Positions 38,860 through 50,349 of a stretch of DNA of 64,000 nucleotides are shown piece after piece; position 1 is the stretch's first letter; the number at the start of each line of letters is the position of its first letter. The notes under the pieces are model-generated. The model worked only from the letters and a program-made list of their open reading frames with translations, was not told the DNA's origin and ran no database searches. The stretch comes from Symbiodinium sp. CCMP2592. Taxonomy: Eukaryota; Sar; Dinophyceae; Suessiales; Symbiodiniaceae. The position numbers and the translations under genes were made by a program. Location of the stretch: positions 372,001 through 436,000 of the forward strand of contig CAJNDT010000335.1 in NCBI GenBank assembly GCA_905221615.1, in the 5' to 3' direction.

Positions 38860-41800
38860 TCAAACAAGTCTCACAATGCCCGAGAAAAGGTCGGGCGCCA
38901 TCACCAACGCTTGCATGTAGGTTCGCGTGCCGGCGGTCTCCAGGGTAACGGACGTCTTACTTCCACAGTACATGATGGGAGATGCATCATCATGAGTGTG
39001 CGGCGGAAGAGCCCTGCGATCCTTTCGTTTGGATGGCAATGGTCGCAGTTGAAAACCTCGATGCTGCAGCACCTGAAGAAGTTCCCAAGTTGAGAACTGC
39101 TGCACAGTTTCCAAGCCTCTCGCGGCCCTATCCAGCAATGCCTCTAACGGATCGAAAACGAGAGTCGGCCGGCCGACTTCATGCATCAGAATCAAATCCT
39201 GAAGGCCTCGCAACGTGAACTTCCATGTTGCATCGTGGCTTGTCTGGGCAGCACAAGTAATGAAGCCAGCATCTTGTAGTCTCTGGCAAAGGCTGAAGGA
39301 AGCCTCAGTCCTCGAGACCACAAGATGCTGTGAAGGCGGTGCATCTGCAAAGGAACGGTGTGTCAAAAGCCGACCTAGCAACGTTGACAACTCTTTACTT
39401 TGAGGGAATCTCTTCAGTCCATAAGAAAGGCTCTGGCAGGTCGACCACTGTTGCAACAGCGAGGGCAGCTGCTTCGCGTCTGCGTTGCAGAGGGAGAGGA
39501 TGGAGACTGAGGACGCAATGCCCTGCGCCTTCTTGGCATCGACTTCCACCCAACATGCATCCTCACACTGCCTAGAGTCATGCACCGTCACTGTCATGTC
39601 TGTTGGAGCAAGCTTCATGCCGCTTGCAGCCGGCAAAGGCAAAGTCTTGTGCCTGGCGGGCGCATTGCAATTTACCCTGAAGAACATGACAGGCACTTCA
39701 CTAGCAGCAGCTCTTGCAGGAACAAGTTCCCGGGCTTCTTGCACAGTGGCAGCACGACCTTCCACCAGAGCCTGAGCCTCATGCACAGATAGCGCTGTCT
39801 GCACTTCATTATCATTCATAGACAAGGAATCGCCGGCAAGAGACTCCAAAGGCACTTGAGGGAGCACAGCTTGCTTCACGGATGCTAACCTATCCTGCAA
39901 CGAAGGCAGGGCCATGATCTCTTGAGGCATGGAGTACAAGCGGCCAGTCTCCATGCGGTCCTGCATGTGCTGAGCAGCAGCACGGCGCTCGACATTGTCT
40001 GATGACCAACCGGCAATTTCGGGGTTGAGTTGCTTGAAAAAAGAGTCTTTCACCTTCTCAAGCCGCCTTGCACGCTGATCTCTTTTCTTTCGGACGTGTG
40101 AACTTGAAGCGAACTGGGATTCCGGATCCAGCCTATAGAGCAACACAGACAATAAAATCCTTTTGGCTTTTCTGCCTACCTTATCCTCGACAGCCTGTTG
40201 GTACTGAGGGTGGCGCCATACCCCTAGCCGCTTACTTACATCATCTGGGTCCAGGATTTTGGGCCACTGCCGAAGAAGATTCTGATATTGCTCTACGGAA
40301 TCAAAGAGCTTCATCATTTCAGCCATCCTAATTGCTGTTGAAACATATGGACCAGAACACACACGGTGTGTGATGAACTTCTTGACAATGGCATGGTCTG
40401 CCTCCTGTATTCTTTCCACTGTCGGGATGAACCGGAACTCATGCACAAAGCCTCGCAGGAGTTCGAGGCCCGGGTCGCTCAGCAAGGATGTCCCTGCTGC
40501 CAAAGCTGTCAACTGTTGATGGATTGGAGCCTCAGAGCCCTCAAGGAAAGGCCATGTCTTTCTGTGGTGCAATGCTCGGTCTTTTGGCGCCTTCTCCAAG
40601 AGACCAAGCACCGTCACAGCTTGGGATCGCACTTCGCTAGGGTCTACGTGATTCAAGGCGGCAAATTTCCAAGGCAACTCTTGCCAGCAACGGAACTTCT
40701 GGGTCAAGTATGCTGTGTACTGGGCACGGCCACGGCTGTAATCAGACAAGGCTTCCTGCAAGTCCTCGGAATCTGCACTGACATTTGTAAACGCCAAAAC
40801 CTCTGTCAAGCGCCTATCGCCGAATTCTTCGAGAAGCTGCATAAACTCCCCAGAAGCTAGTTCGGTGGATCTCTGACCTGCTAAGGGGCATTTCTGGACA
40901 TGTTCGCGAGGCAAGCCTGCTGCTTCAACAGCAAGCGGAAAGTGTTCAGACGGCAACACGTCCTCAAAGGCATCTAGGGAATCTAGGGTCCTAGCTCCAT
41001 GCTCTGGGGCATGAAACAAAACCGGGGGATGACAGGGACAGCCCTCAAACCATGAAGCTATGTCTTCAGCAACGGCATGGAGCTGCAGCAGCATACTGCT
41101 GTAAAGCCAAAACTTGTCTGATCGAATGGCTGCCGTCACAGCATTCACGTCTAACTCAGAGTCCATGCCGCTTTCGTCCTGCCGGGAGAAATTCTCGGCA
41201 GACCACGCAGCTTGCAGCACTGCTTTTGTTTTCATCAAACGCTGCAGCACAGCTGCGACAGTGCCCCATCTCCACAACGCAGGCTCAGCAAGTTTGCGAA
41301 CTTGAGGTTTCATCCAAGCAAAGCGACCCACCACGCAGGTGCCAAGAAACCGATCGCGAAGGTGGTCTGCGTGCAGTAAGCGCACCAGTGGCTTGAAGCT
41401 TAACAACCAGTTATCATAAAACTGAAACCCCCTATCAACCTCGGCACTCATGCTGTGCAGTACATGCAGGGCTCCGGGAGATATGATGCCATTGGGGAAA
41501 AGGAATTCTTTAGCGGCTGCGGCGGTTGGAAGAGCCTGGGCAGCCTGCTGATGATTCATATCCAAATCGTCAACGTCAAAGCCTTCTTGCTCTGGCTCTA
41601 AAGGGTCTTGCATCCAGTCCGGAAGGACATCATTGATTCGGACGCCGGCGACGTCCCCGATGAACATTTCGGTACCGGCATCTGTGCAAAAGCCATGAAC
41701 GCTGCTCAAGAGGGTCTTCAGGGCTCGCACACTATGGCTCTCCGCATACAGCTTGCGACACAGGCTCGACAGCTTGTCCTCAACTTTCGCTGCCCCGCTC

Positions 41801-43335
41801 CCAATTCCACTCGGAATCAGGCAGTGCAACATCAAGCACTCGTCCAAAACCTTCCTCGCTTGGTGTCGTTCGCGGGCGATGTCGATCATTGCACTTGAGT
41901 CCCTGGACGCACTTGCCGCCTCAAATTTACGGACCGACAACTCCAGCTGGTCGGCGGCTGTTTTGCATCGATGAAGATCCTTGCGTCGCAGGATCTTCAT
42001 GATGCTCAACAACCAATCCGTTCCGCCCTGCGGACTGGAATCGAGCCACAGGTAGATGACGTTCTGGCAATGGCCTTGAGACAAGCTCATCAGCTTCTCT
42101 TGCCAGAAGTACATGTACGCTGTGTCTACCAGGAGCTGGGCGCGCTGAAGGCTGGCACCACTGGGGATCTTCACCAAGGCCTCGTTGACACTGACACCAC
42201 CGAAGGCTGGCATTGTTCTTAAAGCCAAGCTCAATGTCTCGGGCAGCATTCTTCTGTTCTTTAGATGCATGGAAGCAAAAAAGCTAGAAATCAATTTGTC
42301 CACATCTATCTGAGTATGGCGGGCAGCTCCAAACAACGTTGGATCTCGGATTTGTTGCTCGCTGGCCAGAAAGTGTGACAACCGCGTCACGTGCTCTTCC
42401 AGCGACAGTTGCACTTGGCCTCGATCCTCTAAGTCAGTTTGCCCGAGTATTGCTGGGGCCCATTGCCGCAGATCGGACATCAACCTGCTGGCAGCCTCGC
42501 CTGTCAACTCAAGCCGAGGCTGCTCGGAACTGCCCACTGCGCCTGCGCCGAAGGACATGTCATGCTGCAGCAAAACCTGCGACGGCTGGGACCGCGAAGC
42601 ACGCACAAACTCCGCCGACGGGATACCAGCACTTTGGAAAAAGACGTTGTGTCTCTCTTGCTCTGACTTGGATATGTTTTTGCCATGCGGCATCCAAGCA
42701 ACCCGACACATGATGGAGCTCCATGCCTGCTTCTGCATCAGCAGCATAAAGATCCCATGCAATTGCATGCAAAAGGGAGCAGCAACAAAAGCATCAAGAA
42801 CATCTTCTGACACTTGAAGCTGACGACAGATTTCGGCTTTCGGCTTGCCAGCAGCTACAACAACATCTTGCAAGGAAACAGGTGTTGCTGACCAGGAGGG
42901 CCTGTGAAGCCTTTCCGGACAAGACACGACTAAAGGCAGGGCAAGAACAACTGTGTGAGAACACTTCAGGCTGAAGGAATCTGGAGCCTTTGAATAATAT
43001 TGCCAAAGGTATTCCTCTTGCTGGGACCAACGGGTCAGCTGTCCAGCGCATTCCCGGCCACCAGTCACGTTCGCCAGGACGGTGCATTCTATCTCTCTGC
43101 CCCGACGATGCTTTGTGTCGGTCCAATTTCGCCCCGACTTTTCCCAGGAAAGACCATGCGTACGCAGAAGTTCAGTCAGCCAAGTGCTGGGAGGCAAAGT
43201 TTGCTTCTGTCTGACGGTCTGTCCATGATCCGTCCGACGTGTGCTGTTCAAGCGCGCATGTCTCGCAGCCAGCAACAACAGCACCATCTGTAACAAGCGA
43301 ATCCTCTGAGCTTTGTGTGAGCATGTTCGGTTCAA
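38860..43335 (-). CDS. Giant intronless ORF, unknown dinoflagellate-type protein
   Basis: 1491 codons without interruption on the minus strand, against the direction of the other genes. The composition is a normal globular protein. Notable segments: QNVIYLWLDSSPQGGTDWLL near residue 430, FLGTCVVGRFAWMKPQVRKL then ALWRWGTVAAV near residue 680, and a C-terminal LVFDPLEALLDRAARGLE followed by FQLRPLPSKRKDRRALPPHT. The D-S-S..G..DWL and RW segments recall parts of DDE/hAT-type transposases, but a full catalytic triad could not be aligned. An uninterrupted ORF of this length in an intron-rich genome points to a mobile element or retrocopy. An Ala/Thr-rich stretch (QALPTAAAAKEF) lies near residue 610. 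The true start is uncertain because the first 40 residues read like junk. Function unknown. Confidence 0.75.
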   Translation of the reverse strand: MNRTCSHKAQRIRLLQMVLLLLAARHARLNSTRRTDHGQTVRQKQTLPPSTWLTELLRTHGLSWEKSGRNWTDTKHRRGREIECTVLANVTGGRECAGQLTRWSQQEEYLWQYYSKAPDSFSLKCSHTVVLALPLVVSCPERLHRPSWSATPVSLQDVVVAAGKPKAEICRQLQVSEDVLDAFVAAPFCMQLHGIFMLLMQKQAWSSIMCRVAWMPHGKNISKSEQERHNVFFQSAGIPSAEFVRASRSQPSQVLLQHDMSFGAGAVGSSEQPRLELTGEAASRLMSDLRQWAPAILGQTDLEDRGQVQLSLEEHVTRLSHFLASEQQIRDPTLFGAARHTQIDVDKLISSFFASMHLKNRRMLPETLSLALRTMPAFGGVSVNEALVKIPSGASLQRAQLLVDTAYMYFWQEKLMSLSQGHCQNVIYLWLDSSPQGGTDWLLSIMKILRRKDLHRCKTAADQLELSVRKFEAASASRDSSAMIDIARERHQARKVLDECLMLHCLIPSGIGSGAAKVEDKLSSLCRKLYAESHSVRALKTLLSSVHGFCTDAGTEMFIGDVAGVRINDVLPDWMQDPLEPEQEGFDVDDLDMNHQQAAQALPTAAAAKEFLFPNGIISPGALHVLHSMSAEVDRGFQFYDNWLLSFKPLVRLLHADHLRDRFLGTCVVGRFAWMKPQVRKLAEPALWRWGTVAAVLQRLMKTKAVLQAAWSAENFSRQDESGMDSELDVNAVTAAIRSDKFWLYSSMLLQLHAVAEDIASWFEGCPCHPPVLFHAPEHGARTLDSLDAFEDVLPSEHFPLAVEAAGLPREHVQKCPLAGQRSTELASGEFMQLLEEFGDRRLTEVLAFTNVSADSEDLQEALSDYSRGRAQYTAYLTQKFRCWQELPWKFAALNHVDPSEVRSQAVTVLGLLEKAPKDRALHHRKTWPFLEGSEAPIHQQLTALAAGTSLLSDPGLELLRGFVHEFRFIPTVERIQEADHAIVKKFITHRVCSGPYVSTAIRMAEMMKLFDSVEQYQNLLRQWPKILDPDDVSKRLGVWRHPQYQQAVEDKVGRKAKRILLSVLLYRLDPESQFASSSHVRKKRDQRARRLEKVKDSFFKQLNPEIAGWSSDNVERRAAAQHMQDRMETGRLYSMPQEIMALPSLQDRLASVKQAVLPQVPLESLAGDSLSMNDNEVQTALSVHEAQALVEGRAATVQEARELVPARAAASEVPVMFFRVNCNAPARHKTLPLPAASGMKLAPTDMTVTVHDSRQCEDACWVEVDAKKAQGIASSVSILSLCNADAKQLPSLLQQWSTCQSLSYGLKRFPQSKELSTLLGRLLTHRSFADAPPSQHLVVSRTEASFSLCQRLQDAGFITCAAQTSHDATWKFTLRGLQDLILMHEVGRPTLVFDPLEALLDRAARGLETVQQFSTWELLQVLQHRGFQLRPLPSKRKDRRALPPHTHDDASPIMYCGSKTSVTLETAGTRTYMQALVMAPDLFSGIVRLV

Positions 43336-46274
43336 GCTCTATGCATCAACTGGTACTAACCTTCGTTCTGGACGATTGTTCCAATGGTACCGATCAAACT
43401 GCAAGACTGTAGTGGCAACTGGTAGACTAGATACGACATACACTTCAGCATTGTGTGGGCGCCAGAATGCTACTAGTGAACTGAGCAGCCAGTCCAAGCA
43501 ATCCAACTCCAGCATGAAAACAACAAGAGTGGCAGGTCTCGACTACTTACTGATTACTTTGGTTGAGGAATCAGGATGTGGCAGGGAACGGTTTGCAAGT
43601 CAAGATAACGACGTACGTGAGTTGTGGGTTGAACTAAACATTGTATTGACGGTTCCAAAGGGACTTTTGCTACGCATAGGTCGAGGGCTTACTACTACAC
43701 TACACCGTTGCCCAACGGTGGCTGCTGATGCTTTTGTGGAAGCGCCGCGACGAATCCCATCTGCCCAATCTCTGAACTCTGGACTCTGAACCACTCAACC
43801 TTAGAGTGTAACCTTACGTGCGACACATTGCCGTTCAAAAAATAAAAATCTAGTGTAGCCTTTGCATGTCCTGCAGCCCAGCAAGCCCAGCACTACAGAA
43901 AAGCACGTTTGGGCCAGCCTTTGCAATGTTCTCCTGGCGAAATCCAGAAGAAGAAGCCAGGAGCCTAAGCAAACGCGACATAGTCATTTGCTGTTTGCTC
44001 AAGTCGCTGGTGCACCGAGTTCTGGGTTTGTAATTGAGGTATTTTGGGGCTTCAGGTTTAAACGGCTTTGGAAGAGCTGGGGGTGGTTGGGAATGTCTGG
44101 CCATGCTGGAAAGCGCCTGCGTCTAGAGTCTGGAGATCAGGGACCTCTTGAAATCGTCAATCAAGATCTTGACCCGAAGGTTCCGAAACCCTTCTATTTG
44201 TAACCTCGCGAACAAGCATAGGGCACCCGCATCCACAGCCAAGCATCGGCGACTTGTGCTACAATGCTGCTACAACACACATTGTTATTTGCTTTGTACA
44301 CTACACAGACTAGGTTAGAGACTATCTAATTGACATTATGAAATCCAGAGGATGCACAGATAAGTCGTTTTCTTTCAGTCGATTTGCAGATTCCAGAATC
44401 TAGACTTTAGCCATAGCCACTGGAACTCGAAGAACACTGAGAAGCTGACTCAACGCGATCGACCTCTGGGATTGCCTGGCTCCGCACAAGGCACAGGCTT
44501 CCATGGTGTTCGAAACGTGGCTGGTAACTAGTCTGCAAACTCTCAGGTCGCAAACTCTTCAGCACTGCCTAGATCGATGGAGCAGGCACGCGGCACAATG
44601 TTTTGCAATAGCCGAAACTCTGCCTGCAGTACATGGTTGGCCTAACCCGCCAGGCCAGCGGCAGCACCTCATGATCGAGCATGGCTCAGGAGGCACTGGC
44701 CTACCGATTGGTGGAAATATCACCGTAACCCGTGAGGCAGCACATGCCCCAAATTATGAGCTTGTCTTGCAATGTGCTGATCGCAGGAAGGACAAGATGA
44801 AGAAGAAGACGAAAAAAAACAAGGAGTTCTTCAGGACAGGAAACCGCAATGTCGACACTCGACACGTGACACAAAGCCAGCTTACATACTGAATGCAATG
44901 AGCGGTACTCGGCTCCAGACGCCGTATGGCCATGGATCTCTCCCCAACGTCGGGAGAAGCTCGACCTGAAGCAAATTGTCGGCGGGGTGTGGCTTTGAGC
45001 CACAGAGTCTTCGGCACTGAGGCTTCCGCCAGGTCCTGCCGCTTGCCCTCAGCTCTCAGCCGCTGCAGCTCAACCTCGTGAACACATTCATCAAGGTGGC
45101 AAACGACCGAGAATGTCACCGAGACAACAGATGCGGAGCCTTGGTGCGATCATTGGCGTCCGTTGGCTTCTTTTGCTGTCGCTTCTCCAGCACTGCCTGC
45201 ACATTCATGTTTAAACCGCACGAAAAGCCGTATGTCGCATCTCTCCAGAAGCGTCCTGCTCGGCCACAGACGACCGACTATCGCTCCGCATCTTTGCCTG
45301 ACCGCAAAGCCAGACATGCAGAACATCCTCCAGGCTAGCAAACATGGAAATAGCAACGCTGGGCCCTGGACCGTCCACTGCATCCTGGAACTGGAATTTC
45401 TGCTTGACGATGGATCTCCTGACAAGATTTTCAGGCCACGACTAACGACGACTCACCATGAGACACACCGGGGCGGTGAAAAGATGGGGCCTCAACGGCA
45501 CCGCGACGTGCATCTGGCCAACAGGATCAACTCGGACATTCTCTACGACTCTACGACCTCAAGGCCTAGCGGCTACATGGTTGTTTGCTCATTGATCATG
45601 TATGCTGCCGCCTGATGTTTTTCAATGTTGCAATACTGCTACTCCTGGCATGCCTACTTCTGTTGCAAGCTAGCTGCGACTGCCGACTGGAAGCGAGCGC
45701 GGCCAGGCCCAAGTTCAAGCGTCTGTGTCTTCGGGCGTGGAATGAACGAAAAAAAGATTCGGAAGCCTGCAGCCTGCACTCAAATGATTGTAGCATGTGT
45801 GTGTAGGGGGGAAAAGGTTGTAATTTCTGCCTAAGTGTGAACACACATGTATATTGCACATCACACACACACATACATCGTGTTTTTCGTCGGTTCTCGC
45901 AACTCGTGCACATTCACAACCACCGGGGCGGAAATAAGTTGTGTATCACGCAAGCCACAAAGCAAGTTTTTACAGAGCGTGTCTCTGTGCACCAAGTTAT
46001 AACGAAGACTCTTCCCAGTGCTATTATCTTGCAATGGTCTGAGTCTCGGAGTTGGGACCTTGAATTAAACAGCATCATCCTTCCTCGACGCAGGGAAATG
46101 CTGCTGTTTCGATGATGAAACACAAGGTCCGCAAGGCATGTTGCATTCAAAACCTTGCATTTGTCCAATGTGTCTTTTGTTATCCCCCACAACAGTGGTC
46201 GTCTAGAGCAGCCGACAAAAGCCACAAAAAGCCAATAAACAGGCTTAACAGGGACACCGGGAATCCTTACACCC
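43336..46274. other. Stretch without a recognisable gene
   Basis: Frames up to 158 codons occur on + (43313-43789, 45163-45615). A minus-strand piece at about 44990-45115 (HEVELQRLRAEGKRQDLAEA) looks helical and charged and may be an exon. CA/GT dinucleotide runs lie near 45840-45880. Nothing is assignable. Confidence 0.35.
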
Positions 46275-48545
46275 CAGGGAAGTTAGAACCACCCTCCATA
46301 TACCACAGAGTACCACATCCGTACCGCCCCGCACCAAGACATGCTCATTAATTCAAGGCGTACCGCGTATAATAAACAGCCCGTACCGCCGACGTGCTGC
46401 CCATGTGCTCCGCCCCGTGCCGCCCCGCACTGCCGTGCCGCTGTGAGCAGATGCGGGACGGCACAGCGTCAACGCGCATGCAGCCTATACACGGGGCGGT
46501 ACAGGGTGGTATACAGGACGGTGTGGCGGTACGGGTGTGGTCTGCCTGCGGGCCGGTACAGGGTGGTTCTAACTTTGGTACGGGGCGGTTCGGTACGGGG
46601 CGGTGCGCGGTGCACGGGGCGGTACGGGGCGGTACGGGCAGGTGGTGCGCCGTACGGGGCGGGCCGGTACGGGCGGTACTGGGCGGTACACGGCACGTGG
46701 TTCTAATTTTGTGCCCCGGCAAGTTAGAACCACATATTGTTGAACGGGGTTGGTGTGCGGTACGGGGCTGTGCGGCGCGGTACGGGGCGGTACGGGGCAG
46801 TGCCGCCCCTTATAATACCGGCGCGGTATGGGGCGGTACGGCGCGGTACGGGGCGGTACGGGGCGGTTTACGGGGCGGTATACGGGGCGGTTTACGGGGC
46901 GGTATACGGGGCGGTATGGCGCAGCACGGGGCGGTGCGGGGCGGTACGGGGCGGTACGGGGCGGTACCGGGCGGTACGGGGCGGTACGGTACGGGGCGGT
47001 ACGGGGCGGTACGGGGCGGTACGGGGCGGTACGGGGCGGTCGGGGCGGTACGGGGCGGTACGGGGCGGTATGGGGCGGTACGGGGGGTACGGGGCGGTAC
47101 GGGGCGGTACGGGGCGGTACGGGGCGGCACGGGGCGGTGGGGCGGTACGGGGCGGTACGGGGCGGTACGGGGCGGTACGGGGCGGTACGGGGCGGTACGG
47201 CGCAGTCAGGGCGGTACGGGCGGTACGGGGGGCGGTACGGTATGTGGTTCTATTTCTTGTTTCGTGCCCCCCAGCAAGTTAGAACCAGACGTTGTGCTGT
47301 GCAAGCCCGGACCGGTGGCATCAAGGCGGTGCGGGCGGTTTTTGTGGCCGGCACGTGGTTCCAACTTCGTGCCCGAGCAAGTTAGAACCAGATGTTGCTG
47401 TGCAAGCAGGGCGGTTCGGGCCGAGTTGGTGTGGGTTGGGGCTGTATGGGGGCGGCAAAGCATCACAAAGGAAATGCGGGCTGCAAACATCAATGAATTT
47501 CAGAAAAAAACACCCAAACCCATGAAACCCAGCTGTTGAAGCAGGGTGGTTCTGATACTACAGTTTCCCTCTATAGGCGACCTTCCTGCGGGCCACAAGG
47601 GTGCGGGGCGGTATACAGTACAGGGCGGTATACAAGGCGTACGGGGCGCTACTTGTACGGAGCGATATAGGGGTGGTACGAGCGGGCCGTGGTATGCTGC
47701 CATACGGGGCGGCATAGGGTGGTTCTAACTTTCCCCGCCGTGGGCCGCCAGCTGTAATAAGTAAATATAAGAAATTACCATGCTTGGGAAAGCTCCAAAA
47801 ACCCGGTACGCAGGGGTGGCACGGGTGTGGTATGCGGCTGTACGGGGTTCTAACTTTCCTCGGCGTGGGCCGCCAGCTGTCAAAATCAATGAAAAACCCA
47901 GCTGCTGAAGCAGGGTAGTTCTAGAACTTTCCTTGCCGACGTTTCTGTGGGGAAGAAGGGTGTGGGGCGGTACCGCGCGGTTTGGCGCGGTACGGGGCGG
48001 TACGGGCGTGCCGGTGCGAAAGGGCGGTACGGGTGTGGTATGCGGCAGTACGGCGACGGGGTGGTTCTAACTTTCCTCGGCGTGGGCCGCCAGCTGTAAA
48101 AATCAATGAAAATTTCTGGAAAAAACAATCAAACTGATGAAACTCAGCTGTTGAAGCAGGGTGGTTCTACAACTTCCCTTGGCGCCCTTCCTGCGGGCCA
48201 GAAGGGTGCGGTACGGGGCAGTACGATGCCATACCGGGCGCTATGGGGCGGGCGATGCGGGGCGGGAAACAGGGCGGTACCGGGCGGATCATAAAGAGGT
48301 GGTACGAGCGGGCCGGTACGAAGGGGCGGTACGGGTGTGGTCTGCTCTACGGGGCGGTACGGCGTGGTTCTGACTTTCCCCGCCGTGGGCCGCCGCTGTA
48401 AAAACTCAGCAAAATATCTGGGAAAAACTTCAAAACAGCTGTTGAAGCAGGGTGGTGCTAACTTCCCTTGGCGACTTTCCTGCGGGCCAGAAGGGTGCGG
48501 GGCCGCACGGGGCAGTACGGTGCGGTGCGGTGCGGTAGGGGTAAG
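46275..48545. repeat. GC-rich compound repeat block
   Basis: The core at about 46740-47240 is an almost uninterrupted array of the decamer GCGGTACGGG and variants. Around it, shorter runs of the decamer alternate with recurring single-copy-like modules: GTGGTTCTAACTTT/AAGTTAGAACCAC, CGTGGGCCGCCAGCTGT, and CAGCTGTTGAAGCAGGGTGG (near 47530, 47899, 48145 and 48436). The last three kilobases are thus a higher-order repeat with spacing of about 250-370 bp. All long frames through the block (GRYGAVRGGT-type or PYRPVPPRTA-type) are by-products of a repeat without stops. Confidence 0.95.
46697..46733. repeat. Hairpin module GTGGTTCTAA..TTAGAACCAC, copy 1
   Basis: An inverted repeat with a loop around GTGCCCC. 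Related copies at 47244-47287 and 47355-47390 keep the arms and the GTGCCC loop core while the decamer arrays between them vary. Half-copies occur near 46279 and 46563. Confidence 0.8.
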
Positions 48546-48963
48546 GAGGCGCGGTACTTGGAGGCCCTGCTCGGGTTAGTAATCACTTGGGGAGAATAGT
48601 CGACTTGGCTATATTGGTCAACATGAGATAGCAAGTCCTGTAAGCACACTTATTAAGTGAGGCATGTCGATGCACAACCGCGGCAAATAACATGCATGGC
48701 ACAGCAATTGAAAAGTATGTGATTAGCAAGTGTTGTAAATCGAAAGCAGACTTAGCAAGCAGAAAGGAAGTAAGTCCACAGACATATGTTCGTGGCATGT
48801 GTTAAGTGCATCATGTGCGTTAGTAGACGAATGTTAAGTGGCATCGCCGGAATACGGTATGTCGGGCAAGTCGACTTATTTAAGTGAGTTAGCCAGCGGA
48901 TTTTTCCAGCCCTATGTGGACATAGCGGGGATTTGGCTAAGTCGACTAAGTCAAGAACTGGGT
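48546..48963. other. AT-rich transition, no gene
   Basis: Unique sequence between the GC-rich array and the 61-bp satellite. It is AT-rich relative to the array, with several GTCGACTTA-like and AAGTCGAC-like short motifs near 48600 and 48870-48950. Confidence 0.5.
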
Positions 48964-49821
48964 CCGGAGCCGAAACGAGGCTTTTCCAGTACTAAAGTTG
49001 TACTACAAGCAAGCACAATCCAGACAGGAGCCGAAACGAGGCATTTCCAGAACTAAAGTTGTTCCAGCACTAAAGTTGTACTACAAGCAAGCAATCCAGA
49101 CAGGAGCCGAAACGAGGCATTTCCAGTACTAAAGTTGTACTACAAGCAAGCACAATCCAGACAGGAGCCGAAACGAGGCATTTCCAGCACTAAAGTTGTA
49201 CTACAAGCAAGCGCAATCCAGACAGGAGCCGAAACGAGGCATGTCCAGTACTAAAGTTGTACTACAAGCAAGCACAATCCAGACAAGAGCCGAAACGAGG
49301 CATTTCCAGCACTAAAGCTGTACTACAAGCAAGCACAATCCAGACAGGAGCCGAAACGAGGCATTTCCAGTACTAAAGTTGTACTACAAGCAAGCACAAT
49401 CCAGACAGGAGCCGCAACGAGGCGTTTCCAGTACTAAATACTAAAGTTGTACTGCAAGCAAGCACAATCCAGACAGGAGCCGAAACGAGGCATTTCCAGT
49501 ACTAAAGTTGTACTACAAGCAAGCACAATCCAGACAGGAGCCGAAACGAGGCATTTCCAGTACTAAAGTTGTACTACAAGCAAGCACAATCCAGACAGGA
49601 GCCGAAACGAGGCATTTCCAGTACTAAAGTTGTACTACAAGCAAGCACAATCCAGACAGGAGCCGAAACGAGGCATTTCCAGTACTAAAGTTGTACTACA
49701 AGCAAGCACAATCCAGACAGGAGCCGAAACGAGGCATTTCCAGTAGTAAAGCTGTACTACAAGCAAGCACAATCCAGACAGGAGCCGAAACGAGGCATTG
49801 CCAGTAGTAAAGATGTACTAC
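48964..49821. repeat. 61-bp satellite, about 14 copies
   Basis: The unit runs GGAGCCGAAACGAGGCATTT, CCAGTACTAAAGTTGTACTA, CAAGCAAGCACAATCCAGACA. Copies are highly alike, with a few variants (a deletion and partial duplication near 49050-49080, a 7-base insertion near 49430, and divergence at both ends). Each unit has a small self-complementary piece, AGTAC-TAAAGTT-GTACT. No spacers of different sequence lie between units, so it is a satellite and not CRISPR. Confidence 0.97.
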
Positions 49822-50349
49822 ACCCAAACGCTCCATGTCTTCAAATGCGGCACACGTTGCAATGTCTCTGGATTTCGTGATGATTAGCATGATTACAGAA
49901 TTCCTGAACTTTCATGTAACAGAGGGGTCGGCTGCATGAATGTCTATGATATTTGTGCACTTTGGAATGAATCGTGTTGCAAACCATAAATCAGCACTTT
50001 CCCTCTCACCGACACAGGGGGTTTGGTTCAAGACGTCGACCCGAAGCAGGTCGGACGTCATGTGGAGCAAGAATGATCCAGCTTTAACACATTTGTCGTG
50101 TTCGATATATGTGTATGATATGATGGTACTAGGCTTGCCTACCCCTGGATTGCATGCATTCGGTACTTAGAAAGAGAGTGTGTGTACAGTGATGTAGAGA
50201 GTAGACCGCATGTGCATTATAACTGCCATGGCGAGTTCGTGGGTTCGTGATGCGACGTGGTGCCTTTTCTCGCTACTCGACGATTTGTATAATTGATATA
50301 GGTGTTGTGCAGCTATAGCGTTTTCGAATTTCGAAGTTCAGGTCTACGA
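49822..50349. other. AT-rich stretch, no gene
   Basis: This begins the AT-richer right part of the window. No supportable coding segment was seen. Confidence 0.45.

Noticed and set aside
44754-45119. Minus-strand frame as a full gene
   Set aside because: One helical stretch looks coding, but the rest ends in a poly-Phe/Leu run from an A-rich tract. Too little for a gene call.
46394-47539. 381-codon + frame and overlapping frames over the GC-rich array
   Set aside because: The decamer array lacks stop codons in several frames, and the GRYGAVRGG-type product has no globular character. Minus-strand frames are equally open.
48964-49821. Possible CRISPR array
   Set aside because: Units are contiguous 61-bp repeats with no unique spacers and no cas genes. 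The setting is eukaryotic.
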